A stretch of 64,000 bases of DNA from an uncultured Lachnoclostridium sp. (GTDB taxonomy: Bacteria; Bacillota; Clostridia; Lachnospirales; Lachnospiraceae): contig CAMMSL010000004.1 in assembly GCA_946499505.1 (NCBI GenBank), positions 62,001 through 126,000 of the forward strand, given 5' to 3'. Shown here in pieces: positions 18,336-26,705 of the stretch. Made by a program: the position numbers and the translations under genes. Each line of letters opens with the position of its first letter. The first letter of the stretch is position 1. The notes under the pieces are model-generated. The model did no database searches. It worked only from the letters and a program-made list of their open reading frames with translations, and had not been told where the DNA came from.

Positions 18336-19208
18336 ATGACAAAAAAGATAGCAGTGATCAATGATCTGTCCGGTTTCGGGAAATGTTCCCTTACAGCGGC
18401 AATTTCGGCAATAGCCGCGATGGGAGTGCAGCCATGTCCGCTTCCAACGGCGGTCTTAAGTGCACAGACCGGCTATCCGAATTATTACTGTGATGATTAT
18501 ACAGACAGGATGGAACTCATATATAAAGAGTGGGAAAAGATGCAGGTGCATTTCGACGGCATTTATACAGGATTTATGTCGGGAGAGCATCAGATCAGGA
18601 AAGTGCTTGAGTTTCTGGATATATTTTATGAGAAGGATACATTTCTTCTGGTAGATCCCGTAATGGGAGATAATGGGAACCGTTATCCTATCTTTACCTC
18701 CGAGCTGGTGGCTGAGATGAAATCTCTTGTTTCCCGTGCAGATATCATTACTCCAAATCTGACGGAATTATGCCTTCTGACAGGCACGGACTACCATATG
18801 ATAAAGGTGATGACAGAGGAAAAACATCTGGTGACAGTGGCTGAACAGATGGCGAGAAATCTGATGACAGGAGGAACAAAAGAAGTTCTTGTCACGGGAA
18901 TCCGTTTCGCTGATGAGGAGAGCGGACAGGAGATGATGGGCAACCTGGCAGTGACGGAAAAGAATGTCTCATTCTCTGCATTTCCGTTTATCGGGGAGAG
19001 CTTTTCGGGGACAGGAGATCTGTTTGCCTCGGTAATTGCAGGAGGACGGGCGCGCGGCGATAGTCTTCCGGATGCGATGAAACTGGCAGGAGAGATGATT
19101 GAGCAGGCAATCCGGGATTCTGTAAAGAATCATGTACCGAGAAATGACGGTGTGGACTATGAAAAATATCTGTGGATGCTCGGAGAGAAGAACAGGCTGG
19201 ATCAGTAA
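18336..19208 (+). CDS. pdxK: Pyridoxal/pyridoxamine kinase
   Basis: 290 residues. Ribokinase-like fold of the PdxK/PdxY type: INDLSGFGKCSLTAAISAIAAMG at the N-terminus, DPVMGDNG in the middle and the catalytic anion-hole motif FSGTGDLFAS (about 222). Phosphorylates vitamin B6 forms to give pyridoxal phosphate in the salvage route. PdxY versus PdxK cannot be separated by eye. Confidence 0.85.
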   Translation: MTKKIAVINDLSGFGKCSLTAAISAIAAMGVQPCPLPTAVLSAQTGYPNYYCDDYTDRMELIYKEWEKMQVHFDGIYTGFMSGEHQIRKVLEFLDIFYEKDTFLLVDPVMGDNGNRYPIFTSELVAEMKSLVSRADIITPNLTELCLLTGTDYHMIKVMTEEKHLVTVAEQMARNLMTGGTKEVLVTGIRFADEESGQEMMGNLAVTEKNVSFSAFPFIGESFSGTGDLFASVIAGGRARGDSLPDAMKLAGEMIEQAIRDSVKNHVPRNDGVDYEKYLWMLGEKNRLDQ

Positions 19209-19280
19209 TTCCTGAACGGTTCCGGGCCAATGTCCGGATCCGGCAGCTGCAGGGAAGTGAAAAATCCCAGGAGGGGAAAA

Positions 19281-19877
19281 ATGGCGGATATTTTATATAC
19301 GTATAAAAATAATGTTTATGTGAATCTGACAAACAAATGTGACTGTGCATGTACATTCTGTATCCGCAGCCATCGGAACAGTGTGGGCGAGGCGGATACG
19401 CTCTGGCACAAAGGAGATCCGGGGCTTCAGGAAGTGTTGGATGCGTTGGATGCATTTGATTTTACCGGCTACGAGGAGCTTGTTTACTGTGGTTACGGGG
19501 AGCCGACCTGTGCCCTTGACATACTGACTGCATCTGCAAAGTATGCGAAAGAAAAATATGGTATCCGGGTGCGGGTGAATACGAACGGGCTGGCTAATCT
19601 TTACCATGGGAGAGACGTGGTTCCGGAGCTGGCGGAAGTTGCGGACTGTGTGTCTATCAGTCTGAATGCACCAACAGCGGAAAAATATATGGCTGTTACG
19701 CGGCCGAAATTTGACGATGCGTTTGAAGGTATGCTTAAATTTGCATCTGAATGTGCAAAATGCATTGAGAGTGTGCAATTCACAGTGGTGGATGTATTAT
19801 CGGAGAGCGACATTGAAGCAAGCCGCAGGCTGGCGGAGATGATGGGAATCGGGCTCAGAGTGCGGCATTACGCGTGA
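19281..19877 (+). CDS. Radical SAM protein, TatD-linked type
   Basis: 198 residues. The [4Fe-4S] motif CxxxCxxC is at Cys20, Cys24 and Cys27 (KCDCACTFC), followed by GYGEPTC as the SAM-binding GGE-like motif. The short, single-domain layout and the opening YTYKNNVYVNLTNKC match the small radical SAM family often encoded next to tatD in Clostridia; no tatD is in this window. The start at 19281 is chosen from CAGGAGGGG at 19268-19276; a longer in-frame version from 19230 has no ribosome site. Reaction unknown. Confidence 0.75.
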   Translation: MADILYTYKNNVYVNLTNKCDCACTFCIRSHRNSVGEADTLWHKGDPGLQEVLDALDAFDFTGYEELVYCGYGEPTCALDILTASAKYAKEKYGIRVRVNTNGLANLYHGRDVVPELAEVADCVSISLNAPTAEKYMAVTRPKFDDAFEGMLKFASECAKCIESVQFTVVDVLSESDIEASRRLAEMMGIGLRVRHYA

Positions 19878-19891
19878 GTGGATATGAAGAA

Positions 19892-19920
19892 CGGCAGACT
19901 TTTTGGTCTGCTGTTTTTTT
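19892..19920 (+). terminator. Intrinsic terminator
   Basis: GCAGAC (19894-19899) and GTCTGC (19906-19911), followed by a run of seven T. Confidence 0.8.
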
Positions 19921-19928
19921 GTTATTTG

Positions 19929-19957
19929 TGCAACAAATCATATATGATCTGACTCTA
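19929..19957 (+). promoter_or_regulatory. Possible ECF-type autoregulated promoter
   Basis: TGCAAC (19929-19934), 16-base spacer, GACTCTA (19951-19957). The AAC core of ECF -35 elements is present and no sigma-A promoter is evident. It lies just upstream of an ECF sigma gene, where autoregulation is common. Confidence 0.35.
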
Positions 19958-19997
19958 ATATAACACAGGAAAATACTGCACGAGAGGAGGGGTGCGG

Positions 19998-20558
19998 ATG
20001 AATGGGAACGGGAATGAGCCGCAGGAGGAGCTTCAGCTCATTAAGCGGGCGAAAAGGGGAGATGTAAAAGCATTTTCACAGCTATATGCGGGAATTTATA
20101 CGGAGCTGTATAAATTTGCTCTTTATACGATACGGCATCGTCAGGATGCAGAGGATGCCGTGAGCGAGACCGTAATGACTGCATGGGAGAAAATGAAATA
20201 TTTGAGGAAAGATGAATCTTTCAGGAACTGGATGTTCACGATCCTGAATAATCAATGCAGAAAGATTCTGCGTGAACAGCGGAAAGCGTCCGGGATGGCG
20301 GACCAGGGGAAGGAAAGAGAAAATCTTCAGATGGAGAAAAGACTCTGCAGCGAACCGGATTATGCGGGACAGCATGATGTGAGAGAGGCGTTTGGCGCCC
20401 TTGGAGAAGAAGAACGTATCATCGTGGCATTTTCTGTATTCGGAGGTTATCAGAGTGAAGAGATCGGAAAGATGACGGGATATAATCCTGCAACAGTCCG
20501 GTCGAAGAAAAAGCGCGCGCTGGAAAAGATGAGAAAGATCATTGATCCGGAAACATAG
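19998..20558 (+). CDS. ECF RNA polymerase sigma factor
   Basis: 186 residues. Region 2 (FALYTIRHRQDAEDAVSETVMTAWEKM) and region 4 (EERIIVAFSVFGGYQSEEIGKMTGYNPATVRSKKKRALEKM) of sigma-70 are clear, with no region 3 or 1.1, as in ECF factors. GAGGAGG at 19984-19990 suits the ATG at 19998 rather than the GTG at 19992. The stop is followed at once by the membrane-anchored propeller gene, so the pair looks like a sigma factor and its membrane regulator. Confidence 0.9.
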   Translation: MNGNGNEPQEELQLIKRAKRGDVKAFSQLYAGIYTELYKFALYTIRHRQDAEDAVSETVMTAWEKMKYLRKDESFRNWMFTILNNQCRKILREQRKASGMADQGKERENLQMEKRLCSEPDYAGQHDVREAFGALGEEERIIVAFSVFGGYQSEEIGKMTGYNPATVRSKKKRALEKMRKIIDPET

Positions 20559-20581
20559 TGGAGATGGAGAGGAGGATGGAT

Positions 20582-22600
20582 ATGGAAGAGCGGGAAAAGG
20601 AATTGGAAGAACTCATTCGTTCAATGGCAGAAAACACGGGAATCCCGGCGTCGATCCACCCGGACGCTGTGGAGAAAAAGCTCGAGGCGGCGAAAACAGA
20701 GAAGAAACGGAGACTCAGACGAAAATATATTACCGGAGCTGTTGCTGCGTGTCTGTGCATTGCAGTCGGTATTGCAGGCAGTTATCTGCACTTCTCGCAG
20801 GAAACTTCAGAAACATCAGATATGACGGCCAGCTCGTCGGACAGTGCAGCCGGGGCGTCCTCAGACAGCGGAGAATCTGCGGATATCGAAATGGAAGAGA
20901 GTATGATCGCATCAGCAGAGAGCTACGATGAAATATATAAATATATTCAGGCAGAGCGGGAGCAGTCAGAAACAGACGCAGGTATTTTCAGCCGATTCGG
21001 AATTTTGGAGGAGTCGGCGTCAACAGCGGATTCGGCAGCGTCTGGAAGCGCTTCGAACAGCGGGAGTGCAGCATCTGCGGGAGATTCAGGAAACAGTTAT
21101 TCTGATACGAATGTGAGAGAAGAAGGAGTCGGCGAAGCAGATATTGTAAAGACGGATGGCAGCAGCCTGTATATTGTGAACGGCCAGGCGGTTGAAATCG
21201 TCGGGATCAAGTCGGCAGAGATGGAAGAACTGGCAGAGATCCGTATGGCGGACGACTGTTATATAATAGAACTTTATGTGCAGGATGACAGACTGGTCAT
21301 AATGTATACCAGGACGGAACCCAGTGTTGACGAGGATGGATATTACAATAATTACAGAGATTATACAAATGCGCTCGTGTATGATATAAGCGACAGGACG
21401 AACCCAGTGAAAGTGGGAAATATTTCTCAGAGCGGATATTACAATACGATGCGTGTGAGAGACGGCTATGTATATGTGATCAGTAATTTTTACGCGGATG
21501 CGGCGGCATCTCGTGCAGATACAGCCGCCTATATCCCGGAAGTGCAGGGAAGTACGATGGCGGCGTCAGATATTTATATGCCGCAGAGACAGATGGGAGA
21601 CCAGTATACAGTGATCACATCCTTCTCACTCGAAGATCCGTCGGAGAAAACAGACAGCAAAGCAGTGTTCGGCAGCAGCGGTATGTGTTATGTAAGTACG
21701 GAAAACATCTATGTGACAGAGGGCTGGTACGGGCAGGACGATGCAGAGGTCACCCAGACCTCGATCCGCAAGGTCGCATACAAGGACGGCATACTTCAGG
21801 GCGAAGCTCAGGCAAAGGTGGACGGAACGCTGAATGATTCCTTCAGTATCGATGAATATAACGGATACCTCAGGCTAGTGACTACAGTCAGTCCGGTCAG
21901 CAGCGGGGGTGGCGGGATCGCAAGGTTTTTCAGTGGAGATACCGGGGAAAGACAGCAGGAGGACAGCAACTCCCTCTACGTACTGGATGAAAATCTGGAA
22001 ATCGCCGGAGAAATCCATGACCTGGCGAAAGACGAAAGTGTATATTCAGCGCGCTTTATGGGAGATGTGGGATACTTTGTGACATTTAAACAGGTTGATC
22101 CTCTTTTCTCTGTAGATCTTTCTGATCCGTCGGATCCGGAGATTATCGGAGAGCTGAAGATACCGGGCTTCTCTGAATATCTCCATCCCTATGGAGACGG
22201 GCAGCTTCTCGGGATCGGGATGGATGTGGATGAAGAGAGCGTGACAACGGACGGCGTAAAAATATCCATGTTCGATATATCCGATCCGGCCGATGTAAAC
22301 GAGGAAGAGAATTATGTCCTGGAAGACCTGTACGGAACAGACGTGGGATATAATTATAAGGCAGTTTTCGTCGATGTAGAAAAAAATCTTTTCGGATTTA
22401 TGGCATATGGAGATACAACAAAATACTTTATCTTTACCTATGACGAAAACGGATTCCGGGAAGTGTTTTCAAGAGAACTGACGTTATACGGAGATGTCCG
22501 CGGCCTGTATGCAGGAGACCGGTTCTATCTGGTGAATGGGAATACGGTGGAGTCCTTTACAATGGATGAGTTTCAGAAAGTGGATGATATCGTGCTGTGA
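20582..22600 (+). CDS. Membrane-anchored beta-propeller protein, possible anti-sigma regulator
   Basis: 672 residues. A charged cytoplasmic N-terminus of about 48 residues and one membrane segment (about 49-69) precede an extracellular Ser/Ala-rich linker and a large propeller domain with repeated VDLSDPSDPEIIGEL-like blades (C-terminal beta-propeller family). AGGAGG at 20570-20575 favours the ATG at 20582; earlier in-frame starts overlap the sigma gene. Genes of this kind lie beside ECF sigma factors in many Clostridia. The layout (short cytoplasmic part, one membrane helix, outside sensor) fits an anti-sigma factor, but no zinc-binding ASD motif is seen, so this role is inferred. Confidence 0.75.
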   Translation: MEEREKELEELIRSMAENTGIPASIHPDAVEKKLEAAKTEKKRRLRRKYITGAVAACLCIAVGIAGSYLHFSQETSETSDMTASSSDSAAGASSDSGESADIEMEESMIASAESYDEIYKYIQAEREQSETDAGIFSRFGILEESASTADSAASGSASNSGSAASAGDSGNSYSDTNVREEGVGEADIVKTDGSSLYIVNGQAVEIVGIKSAEMEELAEIRMADDCYIIELYVQDDRLVIMYTRTEPSVDEDGYYNNYRDYTNALVYDISDRTNPVKVGNISQSGYYNTMRVRDGYVYVISNFYADAAASRADTAAYIPEVQGSTMAASDIYMPQRQMGDQYTVITSFSLEDPSEKTDSKAVFGSSGMCYVSTENIYVTEGWYGQDDAEVTQTSIRKVAYKDGILQGEAQAKVDGTLNDSFSIDEYNGYLRLVTTVSPVSSGGGGIARFFSGDTGERQQEDSNSLYVLDENLEIAGEIHDLAKDESVYSARFMGDVGYFVTFKQVDPLFSVDLSDPSDPEIIGELKIPGFSEYLHPYGDGQLLGIGMDVDEESVTTDGVKISMFDISDPADVNEEENYVLEDLYGTDVGYNYKAVFVDVEKNLFGFMAYGDTTKYFIFTYDENGFREVFSRELTLYGDVRGLYAGDRFYLVNGNTVESFTMDEFQKVDDIVL

Positions 22601-22604
22601 AAAA

Positions 22605-23118
22605 TTCTACTTTATCGAATTCGGCAGTCACTTCGACAAATATGAAAGTCAAAGAAATCATTTCGGCTCGAATTCGAACCCTTGGCTTAACTGATTCTTT
22701 ATCAGTTAGAATTCATATAAATCTTAGTCGGAAAAGTTCTGATTTCTTCCTGTTGATATAAGTATTTCGTAACGGTTTGATAATTGGTAAAACGTCAAAA
22801 AGCAGATGGGTACAGCCACTTTGATGTGCCTTCCGCAGACAGAGAAAAAGGTTGAGAACGGCGACTGTGGAAGGAAATTATGAAAAGTTAAAAGCAGGGA
22901 AATGACGTTAAGTGAAAAAATGCGGTTGTTTGAGCAATTGCGAGTTCCGCATTTTTTCACTTGGTTTTAGTCATTTTCCTGCTTTGTTACTTTGAGTTAT
23001 TTCCTGTAACCGGAGCCGGTATCAACCTTTTTCTCTGTCTGCGGATACGTGAGTCAGGCGGCTTGCCTAACTGTGTTTCAGACTTTGCTTGGAATATCAA
23101 GCCGGTACGAAAAATACG
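22605..23118 (+). ncRNA. Large structured non-coding element, copy 1
   Basis: This 526-base gap between two convergent genes has no credible ORF. It matches, in inverted orientation, the sequence at 57378-58086 over its whole length (shared blocks include ATTCGGCAGTCACT, GAAAGTCAAAGAAA, TAAATCTTAGT-like, GTTCTGATTTCTT, CGGAG, GCCGGTACGAAAAAT). Its 3' half is a 212-base hairpin (22833-23044) described separately. It could be a large RNA or a mobile DNA repeat; no promoter was identified with confidence. Confidence 0.65.
22833..23044 (+). repeat. Long hairpin H1 with TGTTTGA/GAGTT cap
   Basis: A perfect 23-bp basal stem (22833-22855 with 23022-23044), an internal loop with GGCGACT opposite CGGAGCC, a 16-bp stem with one G-T pair (22891-22906 with 22970-22985) and a perfect 15-bp apical stem (22911-22925 with 22947-22961). 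The cap is TTGTTTGA-GC-AATT-GC-GAGTT. Two other hairpins in the window share the internal loop and cap but not the stem sequences. Confidence 0.75.
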
Positions 23119-23126
23119 AATAAATC

Positions 23127-23714
23127 TTATTCTTCTGTGGCTTCTTCGTCTGTTTCTGTATCAGCCGCAGCTACATGTACTTCTGTAACAGTAACTACTG
23201 TTGCCTCCAGATCAGTTGTCACATCAACATCTTTATCTTTTGCAATGTCAAGATCTTTTACGCGGATCGTATCGCCGACTTTCAGATCGCCGACATCCAG
23301 CTCGATCTTCTCAACCAGAGCTGACGGCAGCGCTTTGAAATCTACTTCATGGAGCATCTGCTGCGGTACGCCTGCTACCAGTTTGTCCGCATTGATTAGA
23401 TGGATCTCTGCAGATGAGTGAACTTTCTCGGTGCTTACGAGTGCCTGGAAATCAATCTCATCTACTCCGCCTTTTAACGGATTAAAGTCAACCTCTTTGA
23501 TCAGGGCATCGTATGGCTCTCCGTCAACTTCCAGACGGATCCTGCCGCCTTTACCTTCTGTCTTGAGAAGCTTCTCCACATCGCCTTTTGTCATCTTGAG
23601 CGGAATGGACTCTTTCATCTCACGGCCGAAGATACAGCCTGTAACAAATCCCTCACGTCTAAGTTTCTTGGCTTTGATTGTCATGTCTCTTTTTTCAGCT
23701 TTTAAAGTATTCAT
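23127..23714 (-). CDS. rplY: 50S ribosomal protein L25/CTC
   Basis: 195 residues, the long CTC form: an N-terminal L25 domain binding 5S rRNA and a C-terminal TL5/CTC domain, ending in an acidic tail (DTETDEEATEE). CTC proteins are general-stress related in Bacillus. A GGAGG ribosome site lies upstream (CTCC at about 23725 on the plus strand). The gene converges with the propeller gene across the structured element. Confidence 0.92.
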   Translation of the reverse strand: MNTLKAEKRDMTIKAKKLRREGFVTGCIFGREMKESIPLKMTKGDVEKLLKTEGKGGRIRLEVDGEPYDALIKEVDFNPLKGGVDEIDFQALVSTEKVHSSAEIHLINADKLVAGVPQQMLHEVDFKALPSALVEKIELDVGDLKVGDTIRVKDLDIAKDKDVDVTTDLEATVVTVTEVHVAAADTETDEEATEE

Positions 23715-23913
23715 TTATCTTTTCCTCCAATCACTGAATCACGCTTAGCAGCCTTCAACTTTGTATTAACAAATAGGTGTTGTTAAGTGTATTTCTTTGT
23801 TACATCTACAGTATAGCACCGTTGTCAAGGGGGTGATTTACAAGAAAAATCCGGTGTGTTAAGATAGGGGATAGAAACGGCTTGAGAAAAGAGAAAGGCA
23901 GGACATTCAGTAT

Positions 23914-24540
23914 ATGAAATTAATGATCGCATCAGATATTCACGGCTCTGCATTTTACTGTGAGCAGATGCTGGAAGCTTACCGAAGAGAAGGCGCAGAC
24001 AGGCTGCTGATACTGGGAGATATTCTCTATCATGGACCGAGAAATGATCTCCCGGAGGGATATGCGCCCAAAGAGGTGATCGCTATGCTTAATCCGATGA
24101 AAACACATCTTTTATGCGTGAGGGGAAACTGCGATACGGAAGTGGATCAGATGGTGTTAGAGTTCCCGATTCTCGCGGATTACTGCCTCCTCGAACTTCC
24201 GGCTGGCGGAGCGAAAGATCAGAAAGCGGAACCGGAGCGGACAGATACGTGTATGGAAACCATCAGCATATTTGCCACTCACGGACACATATATCATCCG
24301 AAGCATCTTCCGCCGATAAAGAACGGAGATATCCTGCTGAACGGGCATACACATATACCGGCATGTGAGGAACTTACGGATACGAATGGGAACAGATACC
24401 GGTATCTGAATCCGGGATCTGTATCGATCCCCAAAGAGGGATCTGCCCACAGTTATATGATTTACGAGAATGGCTGTTTCCAATGGAAGAATATGCAGGG
24501 GGAGGAATACATGACATGGAAGACCGATTCGCGCTCTTGA
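23914..24540 (+). CDS. yfcE: YfcE-type metallophosphodiesterase
   Basis: 208 residues. Calcineurin-like fold with metal motifs ASDIHGS, GDILYHGPRN, GNCD, THGH and LNGHTHIP in order. E. coli YfcE is a Mn-dependent phosphodiesterase of unknown physiological substrate. It overlaps the next gene by 25 bases, so their translation is probably coupled. Confidence 0.85.
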   Translation: MKLMIASDIHGSAFYCEQMLEAYRREGADRLLILGDILYHGPRNDLPEGYAPKEVIAMLNPMKTHLLCVRGNCDTEVDQMVLEFPILADYCLLELPAGGAKDQKAEPERTDTCMETISIFATHGHIYHPKHLPPIKNGDILLNGHTHIPACEELTDTNGNRYRYLNPGSVSIPKEGSAHSYMIYENGCFQWKNMQGEEYMTWKTDSRS

Positions 24541-25487
24541 TCGATGCAGACAATGTATCTGCAAAATATATCCAGCCGATCCTGGATGAACTTTCAAAAT
24601 ACGGGAAAGTGACATATAAGAGAATCTACGGCGACTGGACCAAGACGAATAATGCAAGCTGGAAAGAGGAACTTCTGCAGAATTCGATCACACCGATCCA
24701 GCAGTTCAGCTACACATACGGGAAAAATGCGACTGATTCAGCTATGATCATCGATGCGATGGACATGCTGTATACGAGCGATCTGGAAGGGTTCTGCCTG
24801 GTATCCAGTGACAGCGATTTTACCAGGCTGGCAAGCCGTCTGCGCGAGAGCGGAAAGACAGTGATCGGGATGGGGGAAGACAAAACGCCGTCTCCATTCC
24901 GTAAGGCCTGTGATATATTTACAGAGTTGGAGCTGCTGCTTGAAGATAGTACGATGGATAAGGATGAGCGGGAGGAAAAGAACACGGCTCATCACGTTCA
25001 CGGGAAGGAGCAGAAGAAGCGGACGGCAGTGTCTAAAGAGCAGATCGAGGAGGCTGTGGTCAAGATCATCACAGAGAATCAGAATGACGATCGTGAGACC
25101 GGACTGGGCGAGGTTGGAAGCCGTCTGGTCAAGCTGTATCCGGACTTTGATGTGCGGCGCTACGGCTATAGTCTTCTGTCGAAATTTCTGGAAACGCTGC
25201 CGAAGCTGAAACTGATCCAGGAAGGCACAAAGGTTTCTGTGACATTATATGAGGACAAGAGCCGGAAAGAGATGCTGGAGGAATATATTTTGCAGCAGAT
25301 CAAAGGCAGCGGCAGATACGGGATCGCGCTCAGTTCTCTCGGAAACCGGATCCGGATGAAATTCGGGGATTTCAAAGTACGGGATTATGGCTTCTCCCAG
25401 TTTAAACAGTATATCCAGAGCTTTCCGGATGTGGAGATCGTGGATGACGGGGAGCGCACGAGAGCAGTATATATAAAAGAAGCATAA
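24516..25487 (+). CDS. NYN-domain nuclease-like protein with two LOTUS/OST-HTH domains
   Basis: 323 residues. The N-terminal NYN/PIN-like domain (FALLIDADNVSAKYI, TDSAMIIDAMDML, CLVSSDSDFTRLA) keeps the acidic residues expected of an RNase active site. It is followed by two winged-helix LOTUS-type domains (about 172-240 and 250-320), which bind RNA in other proteins. A role in RNA turnover is likely but untested. The start at 24516 follows GGGGGAGG at 24498-24505; a longer in-frame version from 24483 is less likely. It overlaps the YfcE-like gene. Confidence 0.8.
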   Translation: MEDRFALLIDADNVSAKYIQPILDELSKYGKVTYKRIYGDWTKTNNASWKEELLQNSITPIQQFSYTYGKNATDSAMIIDAMDMLYTSDLEGFCLVSSDSDFTRLASRLRESGKTVIGMGEDKTPSPFRKACDIFTELELLLEDSTMDKDEREEKNTAHHVHGKEQKKRTAVSKEQIEEAVVKIITENQNDDRETGLGEVGSRLVKLYPDFDVRRYGYSLLSKFLETLPKLKLIQEGTKVSVTLYEDKSRKEMLEEYILQQIKGSGRYGIALSSLGNRIRMKFGDFKVRDYGFSQFKQYIQSFPDVEIVDDGERTRAVYIKEA

Positions 25488-25518
25488 CTCTGAAAATAAT
25501 GCAGTGAACAAAAAAGTC

Positions 25519-25577
25519 TACAGGGGTCTGCCATACCAGGCTGAAATATTTCAGCAGGTAGGGCAGGCCTTTCTGTA
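25519..25577. other. Long hairpin downstream of the NYN gene
   Basis: Nested pairs TACAG/CTGTA, TCTGCC/GGCAG-like, ACC/GGT and the self-complementary GCTGAAATATTTCAGC (25540-25555) build a hairpin of almost 60 bases. No T-tract follows, so terminator activity is uncertain. Confidence 0.5.
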
Positions 25578-25631
25578 TGTATTGCCGAAAGTATGAGCAA
25601 TTTCTGTAAAATATTTGTAAATTCATGTGTC

Positions 25632-25660
25632 TTGTCACCTGTAAAACCAAGCGGTATAAT
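25632..25660 (+). promoter_or_regulatory. Sigma-A promoter of the nadABC operon
   Basis: TTGTCA (25632-25637), 17-base spacer, TATAAT (25655-25660). The start is about 45 bases before nadA. The sequence TTGTCACCTGTAAA overlapping the -35 box is a candidate binding site for the NiaR repressor encoded in the same cluster; that is a guess. Confidence 0.75.
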
Positions 25661-25712
25661 GATGTATTATGATCAGAGAATGTGAACTGTAATAAGATAA
25701 AGAGGTGTACAC

Positions 25713-26618
25713 ATGACAGTCAGAGAAGAGATTGAACAATTAAAGAAGGAGAAAAACGCGGTCATACTTGCTCATTATTACGTCAGACCCGAAGTGCAGG
25801 AGATCGCGGATTACATAGGGGATTCTTTTTATCTCAGTAAAGCAGCAGTGGGTCTGAAGGAGCAGACGATCATTTTCTGCGGCGTTTCATTTATGGGTGA
25901 GAGCGCCAAGGTGCTCAATCCGGACAAGACAGTACTCATGCCGGATATCCATGCGGACTGTGCCATGGCCCACATGGCAGATGAGGAAACAATCCGGCGG
26001 GTGAGAGCGAAATACGAGGATGTTGCAGTCGTATGTTACATCAATTCTACAGCAGAATTGAAAAGATATTCTGACGTCTGTGTCACGTCGGCAAATGCAG
26101 TGCAGATCGTAAAAGCACTTCCGAACAGAAATGTCTTTTTTATTCCGGATCGGAATCTGGCGCATTTTGTGGCGGAACAGGTGCCGGAGAAGCATTTTAT
26201 TTTCAATGAAGGTTACTGCCCGGTCCATGAAAATATACGGACGGACCAGATTCAAAAAGCGAAGGAAGAACATCCGGATGCCGAAGTGCTGACCCATCCG
26301 GAATGCACGCAGAAAGTTCTGGAAATGTCGGACTATGTGGGCAGTACATCAGGGATCATCAAGTATGCAGGGGAGAGCAGCGCAGATGAATTTATCATAT
26401 GTACAGAAAATGGAGTCAGAGCTGAGCTTGAAAAGAGATATCCGGACAAGAAGTTTTATTTTACTGATACAGTACCGGTCTGCGAGGATATGAAACTGAT
26501 CACTCTGGAAAAAATCCTGCATGTCTTAAAGACCGGGGAAAATGAAGTGATTCTGGATGAAAGGCTCCGGGAAGGATCGGAGAAACCTCTACAAGAAATG
26601 TTGAAGCTGGCAAAGTAG
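25713..26618 (+). CDS. nadA: Quinolinate synthase
   Basis: 301 residues, the compact form. Condenses iminoaspartate with dihydroxyacetone phosphate to quinolinate. Candidate ligands of the [4Fe-4S] cluster are the cysteines of HADCAMA (about 84), EGYCPVHENI (about 170) and PVCEDMK (about 257), spaced as in structurally known NadA proteins. First gene of nadA-nadB-nadC. Confidence 0.95.
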   Translation: MTVREEIEQLKKEKNAVILAHYYVRPEVQEIADYIGDSFYLSKAAVGLKEQTIIFCGVSFMGESAKVLNPDKTVLMPDIHADCAMAHMADEETIRRVRAKYEDVAVVCYINSTAELKRYSDVCVTSANAVQIVKALPNRNVFFIPDRNLAHFVAEQVPEKHFIFNEGYCPVHENIRTDQIQKAKEEHPDAEVLTHPECTQKVLEMSDYVGSTSGIIKYAGESSADEFIICTENGVRAELEKRYPDKKFYFTDTVPVCEDMKLITLEKILHVLKTGENEVILDERLREGSEKPLQEMLKLAK

Positions 26619-26705
26619 GCTGAAACATCTGAGACAGGACCAGCAGCAACTGAAACGGTAACGGATCAAAGGAACAGATCAACAGGAAGAAAGAAGAGAG
26701 ATAAA

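Noticed and set aside
22663-22685. TTCGAA-containing stretches in the large element as tRNA remnants
   Set aside because: No acceptor, D or anticodon arm can be built around them in either copy.
22833-23044. Hairpin H1 as an ordinary bidirectional terminator
   Set aside because: More than 200 bases, with conserved internal loop and cap and a second copy elsewhere; a simple terminator does not need this.
25519-25577. T-box or other riboswitch in front of nadA
   Set aside because: No T-box sequence or specifier domain; it lies before the nadA promoter and so is not in the nadA leader.
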